Origin: Phlegmacium glaucopus
Taxonomy: Eukaryota; Basidiomycota; Agaricomycetes; Agaricales; Cortinariaceae
NCBI GenBank assembly: GCA_015039465.1
Contig: MU130224.1
Span: forward strand, 276,599-315,378
Direction of reading: 5' to 3'
Length of the DNA: 38,780 bases
The translations under genes were made by a program, and so were the position numbers. Shown one piece after another: positions 31,073 to 38,780 of the stretch; position 1 is the stretch's first letter; each line of letters begins with the position of its first letter. The notes beneath the pieces were generated by a model. It did no database searches. It was not told the origin of the DNA and saw nothing but the letters and a program-made list of their open reading frames with translations.

Positions 31073-31984
31073 GATGACTATCGAATGTCTTGGAACACGA
31101 TGAGTTTGCCACGGCTGTCTCGAACGACGAAAAATAGTAGAAAAATGGATTTTGCATGTCAGAACGATGGCAGTAAAGCCTTTTGGGGTGTGTGTAAGCT
31201 CACTGGAATGTAGATAAAGGGTCTGAGGTCTCTGATCCTACGCGATGTCCAGGGGTACACGGACGAAGATGACGAGGTGATAAGGGAAGAGACCCTCGGC
31301 GGGACCCGAAACGCAGGTCCGCCCTCTTTGTGGACCTGGTTTTAGCCAATCAAACCACAACAAAGGACTGCTCCCAGAGCTCTGGACCGTTCAGCTATAA
31401 AAATGACTGTGAAGGGGAGAGGTGTTTCTTGGCGTGAAGGCCGTCTTTCTGCCACGAGCTGTAGACCTTGTTTTGATCGCTGTCTCACTCCCGTAATAAT
31501 GCCATGGCCCATGGCCCATATGTACGCATCACACGTGTATGCTCATTATTTTCTAACTGGAGTATCACTTAGTAGCATAACTAGAGGACCATAAGGACCT
31601 CCACTAGGCGAATGCACCAACACTAAGTAACTCCGAAGACTCGAGACCGGTGACCGATCCTTGCATGAAGCGCGATCAATAGCGAGGATCCGGCCTCATG
31701 GTATCGCTGATGCTGGTCACGAGTCTACGGAGCCCTTGAGCTATGTGACATATCGCCCTAGTAGATAACAAGACTGTCCGAGCTTAGACACTGTCATGTT
31801 GAATGTTCAATGGGAAATAAGTGGCCGCTCTATCCCATGCATGTCATTGGAATTGAGGAATGCAAATAACCTATAAGATATGAGAGAAGATATATAAAAA
31901 CAAATAAAGGACACAAAAATTCAAGTCAGTGGTCTATCATCATATTCCCAGGCGGGATAAGTAGACGATGGAATCTATGAGTCC
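31073..31984. other. Intergenic region with promoter-like motifs
   Basis: Upstream of the putative regulator and downstream of MFS transporter B. On the plus strand an AGCCAATCAA CCAAT box (about 31344) and AGCTATAAAAATG (about 31392) form a promoter-like pair about 50 bases apart, but the ORF that follows (31403-31594) shows no family resemblance. No tRNA or rRNA gene found. A palindromic ATGGCCCATGGCCCAT lies at 31503-31518. Confidence 0.4.
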
Positions 31985-34115
31985 TCATTGCCCTGCCTCC
32001 TCGTCCGGCCAAATTACTTCGCTCCTACTAGCAAGTTTCGTCTTGCGCGATGTTGCAATCTTGAGCTTATCTCTATATCCAGCCCAGATACTCAGAAGGA
32101 TACACATAAATGTCGCAAGCATGGTGAGATAGATGGTGTCCACGTAACAATGTAGGCCTTGCAAACACTGAGGAGCGGAAGGAGGGAGGGCATGGGCATC
32201 GCGCGGAGAACTGTCGTGCGCATCAAGGTTCTTCCCAAATACGAGAGAGAATAGATTACCAGCCACCATAGGTGACATAGATAGATAACCCCAATTCTCA
32301 GAGAAGTGCGCTGGTCAGGTAAAGCTCACATTCAATCTTTGAAAAGAGGAGTAGCGAGCAGACACTTACGCATCCCAAACCACTCGAAACATACTGTAGG
32401 AAACAGGGAGAAAACACTCCCATGAGCTAAGCCGAGTAGAGCACTCGCAATCCATAGATGGTCAATATTGCTGACGCTAGCTGCCACAGCCTGGGAAACG
32501 AAAAATATGACGGCAACTAATACAAGACAGTATGAGCGCGGCACGTAATATTTGTTCTTCGCAAAGTCTGAAACTAAGCCTGTCCAGACTGAGATTAGTG
32601 GTACAATGAGAAAAATAAGTATATTTACCAATGAAGATTCGACCCGAAAAGTTCGTAATACTAATGGCGGAGACCTGAGCGGCTTGCCATCTTGACGCCG
32701 CCACCTCATCGTAGTTGGGGTTGCCGTATGCATAGAGGCACTGTGACATTGAACCAACATTGTTAATATCTATGAGTAGACATCAACAAACACGGTCTAT
32801 AGGGGGGGGGGGTTTCCTGGCAAGACATACACATCAACCCGGTCCCGCTAACTACAGACAGGATGTCAAAGATGAACAAAGGTTGAAGATAAGCAGATAA
32901 ACGCACGTATTGAAAGGATGCTAAATAACAGCCAAAAATCGCTGCTGCGCCATAGCTTCATGCCATGAACATTTGGTAACAGATCAAGCGCCATAGCTGC
33001 ACCGCGACTTAAACTTCGTCTGTGGCGTTCATCATTTTGAGAGCGCAGTGGTGGACTCAGTTCAACATCGTCGTCTATTTGAGTATGAGGGTCGTCATCT
33101 GGCCCAGTGATCTGGCGACCACCCTCTATGAAATCATGATCCAACAAACGGGAATGGCTGTCGTTATGCCGTTCGTAGTTTGTTTCCGGATAACCTTGGC
33201 GGTTTGCCATAGCATCCTTCTCTTTCGGTAGAGGGATTGGATGAACGAAGAAGAAACCTAATATCATGGGAAAGGAGGATCCCAATGAGAGGAGAAGAAG
33301 GAATGGCGATGCATCACCAGCAAAGAATATGTGGGAGATAGTTGAGAAGACGAAAGCCGATAGTCCAAAACCAGATATTACCAGACCCGTCGTGGAAGCT
33401 CGCTGACATGGAGTAATAAGGAAAAATCAACTTTTCAGAAATATCAATCAACACATACCGCTCGATCAGGGAACGTTTTTGCGGTTGAATTTACAGCACT
33501 CCCTAAGCCCCCACTACCCCCAGCGCCGGTCAGGAAACTGCAAAAAACAAGTGCACAGAAGCTTATCATCGGGACAGATAACGCGCCAGGGGAAAGACCA
33601 GAGTCATAGAGGTATCTGATCCCAGAATAGCCGCCTAGAAGGAAAACGAAACTGCATGCGAGGAGTATGCGAGGACCACGAGAATCAACAATTCGTCCCC
33701 ATATTGGACCAGTACTGTAAACCCCAACTGAAAAGTGTCAGGTAGGATGGTTGAACGCTTGAGTCGAATAGACCCCGCACCGTTTGCAGCAAGTGCGACA
33801 ATGTTCAGCTGCGTATGTGATATCTTCAGCCGTGTTCCCAGTTGTGGTGAATACGCTACACATAGAGATGATCAACGAATCATTCAACCATGTAAAAACT
33901 CGCGGTCCGCCTTCTGCTAAGACAAAAGGTACCATCGGCACTCCTCACCTGAGAAGACCTGGTAAATATGTTATTAGATTCATAGCCGCAGGAATGAGAG
34001 AATCATTGCCCACATAATTCGTTCCAGAGCCTAGCGATACAAGTAACGAAGCTATTAAAGTCCGTATTCGTGGTACACTGATTAGGGGCGGTGGAATTGG
34101 GGGATTGTTGGCCAT
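31985..34115 (-). CDS. MFS transporter B, Mch1/nodulin-like family, paralogue of A
   Basis: Nine exons on the minus strand give 549 residues: 34115-34014, 33958-33949, 33855-33781, 33727-33459, 33402-32907, 32851-32831, 32769-32629, 32579-32370, 32310-31985. Exon lengths equal those of paralogue A for exons 2, 3, 4, 6, 7 and 8; exon 5 (the central hydrophilic loop) is 48 bases longer. The spliced protein has the NYVFSAYSPQLGTR start, GLMYINNVGSMSQ, and SENWGYLSMSPMVAGNLF near the C-terminus. Intron 6 holds an 11-G run (about 32802-32812). Start chosen at the ATG giving an N-terminus like A. Substrate unknown. No disabling mutation is visible. Confidence 0.88.
33949..33958 (-). other. 10-nt microexon of MFS transporter B
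   Basis: The minus-strand bases GTCTTCTCAG sit between an intron ending TTTACCAG and one starting GTGAGG, and are identical to the microexon of paralogue A. They are required to keep the NYVFSAYSPQLG frame. Confidence 0.88.
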
Positions 34116-34862
34116 GAATGTTGAATATTTATGGCGAGTAAAATATCAAGATTGTGCGGATATGCTCATCATTTGAGCGATGTAGAATGCGAAAGCTGGC
34201 AGGCGATAAACCCACGAGGTAACGCGTAACGCATAACATGGCCTGGTTTGCGTGCTGCTGGGCCTTACCTATCCGAATTTGGGATCACACAAAAATCATT
34301 TGTTAGTTTAATTACTCAATCATCTATTGATGTATCCCAGGACTGGTGGCAAGTCTAACCAGCTTAATCTTGCAGCAAAAGGCCTAGGTGCTTACTCACT
34401 CATATTCATGCTACATTTGAATCTTGATCAAACTTTCATTCATAATGACATACAGTAGTATATTGCAGCACTTTCTAATCTAGTTATACTTATACATAAT
34501 ATCAACATAATATAAAAATTGCTGCAGCTCGAGCTGATTGAAATTTTGAAATAGTAATTAGGAATTTTATTCACAAAGTTATTTCAAATTCAAATTTTCA
34601 ACTAGCTCAAGCTGCAGCAACACTATATAAGACCATCATTTCTTTGACAGATAAATAATAGTTCCTCAATTTACAATGCACTCAATAGTGTTGCTGGGTA
34701 TATCAGGAAAAATATATTTTGCCTCTGGATGCCTGTGCCTGAGTTGTCCCTAGTGATGCTGGGAAATGAAAGAATGCAGGGATGCCTCAATGGTAAGGCA
34801 CATCTGATTTTCCTGAGTTACCCTCAAAGCTCCGGGCCAGGGCACCTTGTGAACATATACCA
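34116..34862. other. Promoter side of MFS B, then repeat debris
   Basis: Non-coding. An imperfect hairpin at about 34515-34612 pairs TTGCTGCAGCTCGAGCTGATTGAAA with TTTCAACTAGCTCAAGCTGCAGCAA-type sequence. A small element-like unit at about 34705-34818 has ATCAGGAAAAAT and ATTTTCCTGA at its ends, like the terminal repeats of the 933-bp element at 3062-3994. Confidence 0.45.
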
Positions 34863-35111
34863 TAGTGTTGTTGAGGCTGGCTTGAGCAATTTCAGTATTT
34901 TTCAAATAACATGACACTATGTACTTTGATTGCTTAGTGTTGGGAGATGACCCCCTGGCTTATAGGGTCCTTTATATGTGTAAATATTTATAGAATTTCA
35001 TAGGATTTATTAGAATTTATATTACCATCAAGCCATTTGTCAAGTGGCTGGACTGAGTGTCATGTTATTTGAAAAATACTGAAATTGCTCAAGCCAGCCT
35101 CAACAACACTA
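34863..35111. repeat. Perfect 56-bp inverted repeat with 137-bp spacer
   Basis: Positions 34863-34918 and 35056-35111 are exact reverse complements (outer ends TAGTGTTGTTGAGG and CCTCAACAACACTA). This is a fold-back or MITE-like structure of 249 bp. The absence of differences suggests a recent origin or ongoing correction. No coding capacity or convincing target duplication was seen. Confidence 0.85.
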
Positions 35112-36015
35112 ATATACCACAGAAGTGATTTTTGAGCTGCTTTACATGCTCTGGGTATTGTCAATTATTTTTAAATTCTCATAACCATGTAGTAATTAAA
35201 TTTTGAAAACATGAAACCTCATTCATTATATACATATAACAATACTATAATGTACCATCATAATTATACAAAAAAATTATTGATTTGAGGGAGGGAGGCA
35301 GGCTAACAAAAATTCCTCCCATATTGAATGAAATGTAAGAAATGGGTGTTGCTATTGTCAGTTGCACCAAAAGCCCCTACTGGAGTGTTTCAGTCTCTCT
35401 AACTCTATCTCTTTAAGACTTTTGTCATCAATGACTGCTGCCTCCAGATGAAGTTGTCAGCTAGACTGCTACAGTCATAATGACCTGCACCTGACTTGCA
35501 TATTGACAAGGTCAAGACCAAAGCGGTCCATCTACCCTGAGGGTGTGAGCAGTGCTTGCAGCAGAGCAAGTCAGGGTGAGTTGGGGTGCTGCTGGCATCA
35601 GGTGGGGTTTGCAGTTTTTTTAGGTGTTGGCATTGTTCAGTTGGCATTATAATTACTCACCTTGTTCTAGGTTATTCTTCATTATCATAGGGCTGGTTCT
35701 GGTGTTCCCATTGTCTATGTAGTCAAAAGTTATGTTATCAGGGAAGGAAACTGATCTGGGAGATCAGTGTCAGAGTATGTTTATCAAGGAGAGTGGTACC
35801 AGAGATTAGGGCAAAACCCCAAAGGGCTTTTTTGACTGAAACAAGAATCCTGATATATATAGAAATTATTCAAGACAACCTCAGGATGGCCTGAGACTTT
35901 TATACCTAGGTAACCTTGTGCCTCAGGGAAACCCCTTGACCTGAGAGCCTGAGCTGCCCTGGGGAACCCTGGGACATCTCAGGGAAGTCCAGGGCAGAAG
36001 GCCTTTTTCCTGATG
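35112..36015 (-). mobile_element. Repeat debris including a copy of the CATCAGG TIR family
   Basis: The minus-strand reading from 36015 begins CATCAGGAAAAAGGCCTTCTGCCC and matches the start of the 933-bp element at 3062 for about 150 bases (shared CAGCTCAGG, CTCAGGTCAAG and AAGTTACCTA-like words). The far end is not defined. The rest of this stretch (35112-35850) has no credible gene. Confidence 0.55.
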
Positions 36016-36150
36016 CCATTCACCAGCTGGATGGTGATGTAGCCATGGTAATGTGGTCACAATGGTGACATGGTTGCAGTTGTTACGGCGACTATAAGCT
36101 TGCACTTGTGTTTGGTGCTGGGCCTGATAGACCAAATAACTAGAGGTTTA
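36016..36150 (-). other. Probable leader of a copia-like element
   Basis: Directly inside the LTR at 36151-36440, the minus strand reads TTTGGTCTATCAGGCCCAGC, resembling the TGGT-TATCAG-type leader found next to LTRs of many retrotransposons. The element is then cut by the CATCAGG-family repeat. Confidence 0.35.
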
Positions 36151-36440
36151 TGTACAACTACAATCATTATCACAAGAGAGACTAAGATGTCCGAGGGATT
36201 CTGAGCAAGCTAGTAGATTAAGACCGTAAGATACAGAAGGTCTAAACTAAGGATTGTAGCTATTGGGAGGGCTCTTATATAGTAGAGATATGAGTCAGAG
36301 ATAAGGGGCAATGCCCATAGTCCATGTGCAGCATATGAGTTGATACAAGTCAGAGATAGTGGAACGGAAGCAATAGCTATATATAGTACAAGGTTCAGGG
36401 CAAAGGGTAGGTTGAGGAGTAATGGTGTAAGAAGGGAACA
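36151..36440 (-). repeat. Copia-like LTR, 290 bp
   Basis: On the minus strand it starts TGTTCCCTTC and ends GTTGTACA, with TGT/ACA termini and two TATATA-type boxes (near 36275 and 36375 in plus coordinates). Length and termini fit a short Ty1/copia LTR. No coding domain is attached. Confidence 0.5.
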
Positions 36441-36443
36441 ATA

Positions 36444-37465
36444 AGGTAGGGGTCATTAGGAACCAGCCCACTTATGTAAGCCATTATAATTTATATAAGT
36501 GGCAAAATGTTGTGTTCAAAAAAAAAAAAAAAAAAAGTAGGGGAAATGAGCAGAAATGTGTTAAAATTTAATTTATGTACTTATTGATGTAGTATACTTT
36601 TGTTCATGCTCATATTTGAGCTTTAGAGCCATGTCCGGGGGTAATATACAATGCCCATGATATTTCCGGTTGGCCCAAGCAGCTTCCGGACCGGTTAAAC
36701 CTTGGCCGTAAGCACTGATGAACTGAGCAGCACGGTTTGCATACCTGATCAATCGATAAGATTGCTCAGCCATGGCAACAAAAAAAAAAGAAGCTCACCA
36801 TTGGATTTGAACATGGGGCATCGAGGCATGCTTTTACGTAATTTTCCATTTCTTTCATATCATTTGTCTTTTGGCTCATTCTGTACATCAGTTTCACAGC
36901 ACCCCAATATTGGTCAATAAAATTCAGCTCGTAATGATATTTAGGATAGAAATCACAGAGATGCCCCTGAGATATGATTACCTCTTCATGGTTTTCAGTG
37001 ATATTTGCTTTTTAAAAGGATTTTTTTGTAATTCTGTTGTGCTTTTGTTATTCTGCCCATTGTTCCTTGCCTATTCAAGTTTGATGCTTTTTGATGTGGT
37101 TTAGCTGTGTTTTGTTAGTTTTTTTGGGTGTGGTGGGGTTCCTTTCCCTGCGCCTTATATCACGTGACTGTATTATATAAGCGGCAAAAAGGGGCCTCCG
37201 AAATTTCTAACATTTTTTCTGAGTGTGTCAGTATAATTTCTAGTGCGTTTGGAGCACTTTTCTCAAGAAAAAATTTCTTTGTTAATAAAAGAGTCAATAA
37301 TATATTTTCTTACAAACTAAAAACTGAGGATCAACTATCTACTTCCCCTCTATCATTCCCAGTTTTCAGAATGCTAAAAAGTGGTCTGTGGCAGATGTTA
37401 TTGAGCTCGGCATTGAAGGTATTTTTTGATTACATAAGTTAGCTAGTTCCTAATGACCCCTACCT
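36444..37465. mobile_element. 1,022-bp TIR element with TA target duplications
   Basis: The ends are inverted repeats AGGTAGGGGTCATTAGGAAC (36444-36463) and its exact complement (37446-37465), and the similarity continues inward for about 18 more bases with a few mismatches. Both sides are flanked by TA (36442-36443 and 37466-37467), the duplication made by Tc1/mariner/pogo-type elements. It contains a 19-A run (36518-36536) and one short ORF but no full DDE transposase, so it is non-autonomous. Confidence 0.8.
36573..36773 (-). CDS. Short transposon-associated ORF inside the TIR element
   Basis: An ATG at 36773 (minus) opens 66 codons rich in Arg, Tyr and Ala, with RYANRAAQFISAYGQGLTG and AAWANRKYHGH motifs. 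I recall very similar stretches from uncharacterised proteins in Agaricomycete genomes, several associated with DNA transposons, but cannot name the domain. Its position inside a TA-flanked TIR element supports a transposon origin. Confidence 0.4.
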   Translation of the reverse strand: MAEQSYRLIRYANRAAQFISAYGQGLTGPEAAWANRKYHGHCILPPDMALKLKYEHEQKYTTSIST

Positions 37466-37499
37466 TAGACTGACAGTAATCAGTCTTGTGCAGTCTTTT

Positions 37500-37830
37500 G
37501 CAGTGTCGTTGCAGTTATGATAGATGTTAAGGGGGCTGTGAGCGTACCAGATGTTCATAACAGCAGTCATGGTGATAGTGATGTGGTTGTGATAGTGGGG
37601 GTGGGGGTGGTCATAATTGTCATTGTTCATAATTAATAGATTAAAGTAAACAATAAAAAATGTTAGAACCTAATAGGATTTAAATTATTTGCCAGTGGAT
37701 GGCAATGTGGTGACATAGTGGTGTAGTTGTTGTTGTTATGGTTATGGTTATAGTCATAGTTATCACTCCTGGTGTGATATGTCAAGGTGGTGGTGGCAGT
37801 GGTGGTGGTGGTCATGATCATTGTGGTTGT
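37500..37830. repeat. GGT/GTT-rich simple sequence
   Basis: Runs of GTGGTGGTGG (37787-37812), GTTGTTGTTGTTATGGTTATGG (37724-37747) and GGGGGTGGGGGTGG (37597-37610) on the plus strand. The His/Thr/Asn-rich reverse frame at 37663-37884 is its by-product. Confidence 0.7.
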
Positions 37831-37929
37831 CAAATAAAAAATATACCTAGGGCCTAAACAACAGTTGCTATCATTTAGGCCCATATTGCATTTATTTATG
37901 GATTGGAGTGGGCTGGTAGTGGGAGTGAG

Positions 37930-38432
37930 TGTTAAGTTTGAGAACTCTATTCCAGAGTTTCAGATGGAGTAACGGAACGGAGTCATGGAAAGGATAAGGA
38001 CTTAGCCTCAGCTTATGTGCTGTGCTACCCAGAACCTTTGTGTCCTAATTTCAGGATAAGAACAGAACAGAGCAGAACCGGAAGTTGCAAGGAACTTAGA
38101 GGAAGAACAAGAGAGGGAAACTAAGTTGATATTTGAACTGAGGAAAACATACAAGTTTCGAGTACTTAAATAATAAAAGGAATAGCAACCAAAATATAGA
38201 ATATAAATATAAGTGCTGCGTTCTGCTCCTGGAAAGGCCCTGCATTCTTGGGTGAATAATCCATAGTGGGTATGCTGACTGATAGTGGGAAAGATGATGA
38301 CAAAGAATAGTGGTAGTGGCAAAGAAGTGGTAATGGGTTTGGAGTATAGACAGAGGAGCCGGAATGACACGGAAAGGTCTTGGAGTTGAATGTAGGAAGA
38401 GTAGTTTGGGATGTAAGGGAAAGCACTTGTTA
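37930..38432 (-). mobile_element. Truncated solo LTR, same family as 10414-10998
   Basis: The reverse complement aligns with most of the LTR inserted in gypsy copy 1. Shared blocks include CTCCAAACCCATTACCAC, TCAGTCAGCA, GAATGCAGG, CTTATATTTATATTCTATAT, TTAAGTACTCGAA and CTTAACA at the end. The first 70 or so bases of the reference copy are not recognisable here. Confidence 0.8.
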
Positions 38433-38447
38433 AGATATTTCGCAGCT

Positions 38448-38606
38448 AGAGCAATGAAATAGTAAGTCTCAACCTTTTAGTAAAAGTTGTATATTAATTA
38501 TTATACCTAGAGCAATGAAATAGTAACTAGGTATATGTTAGATGCAGTAGTTAATGTAATAAACGAATGAACTCAGGTCTCAACCTTTTAGTAAAAGTTG
38601 AGACTT
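38448..38606. repeat. Duplicated motifs and a hairpin
   Basis: AGAGCAATGAAATAGTAA occurs twice (38449 and 38509 areas), and GTCTCAACCTTTTAGTAAAAG occurs twice (38466 and 38578 areas). The second copy continues into GTTGAGAC, forming an 8-bp-stem hairpin at 38578-38605. Confidence 0.65.
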
Positions 38607-38671
38607 GCTACTGTAAGATTCGTGACTAATGAATGTGACCGTTTACGTGACACAAGAATAAAGGGAATGAT

Positions 38672-38780
38672 AAGATATAAGATATAAGATAAAAGATAAA
38701 AGATAAAAGATAAAAGATAAAAGATAAAAGATAAAAGATAAAAGATAAAAGATAAAAGATAAAAGATAAAAGATAAAAGA
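38672..38780 (+). repeat. (AGATAAA)n microsatellite, open at the window end
   Basis: At least a dozen near-perfect 7-bp units reach the last base, preceded by ATAAGAT variants. The array length cannot be known because the window stops inside it. Confidence 0.92.

Noticed and set aside
36790..36830. Reverse-strand tRNA-like B box followed by a T-run
   Set aside because: The B box has a mismatch at a key position and no A box is found upstream on that strand.
38672..38780. Telomeric repeat
   Set aside because: The unit AGATAAA does not match fungal TTAGGG-type telomere repeats and lies next to ordinary LTR debris.

Overview
The window looks like a transposon-rich stretch of a basidiomycete genome, most likely an Agaricomycete. 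Reasons: genes with many short introns (45-93 bp), a fungal NLR-type protein with kinesin-light-chain-like TPR repeats, Mch1/nodulin-like MFS transporters, and chromodomain Ty3/gypsy elements with a basidiomycete-style accessory ORF. The order Boletales is only an impression. No bacterial operons, rRNA genes, intact tRNA genes or CRISPR arrays are present.

Layout. Positions 1-2144 hold a tRNA-like SINE head, a TTGGAATTCC-type repeat and a decayed acidic ORF. Positions 2145-6631 hold an LTR fragment split by a smaller insertion, then a large inverted repeat (two arms of about 1.3 kb around a spacer of about 100 bp). The left arm carries a 933-bp TIR element, and the right arm preserves the empty site. 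Positions 6632-22642 are a nest of Ty3/gypsy chromoviruses: decayed copy 1 (+ strand, split by a repeat block, a 585-bp solo LTR and a 1.4-kb insert), nearly full-length copy 2 (- strand, 13893-19844, both LTRs present), and the 3' part of copy 3 (+ strand, 19846-21882). Essentially every in-frame stop I found in these copies is TGA where the family has Arg, a CpG-decay signature.

Positions 22.9-34.1 kb form the host gene island: an NLR-like STAND protein (-), a small gene with one in-frame TGA (-), an MFS transporter (+), a conserved basidiomycete putative regulatory protein (-), and a second paralogous MFS transporter (-). The two transporters share nine exons, including 10-nt and 21-nt microexons, and lie in opposite orientation on either side of the putative regulator. 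By inference this could be a transporter-regulator-transporter module. The NLR gene next to it has nine near-identical 42-residue repeats, the architecture expected of a fast-evolving fungal recognition receptor.

Positions 34.1-38.78 kb are again mobile-element debris: a perfect 56-bp inverted repeat, copies of the CATCAGG TIR family, a copia-like LTR, a 1-kb TIR element with TA target duplications, a solo LTR of the same family as the one inside gypsy copy 1, and a heptanucleotide microsatellite that runs off the end. Gene models were spliced by eye from GT/GC-AG sites and frame continuity; family assignments come from recognition, not database searches.
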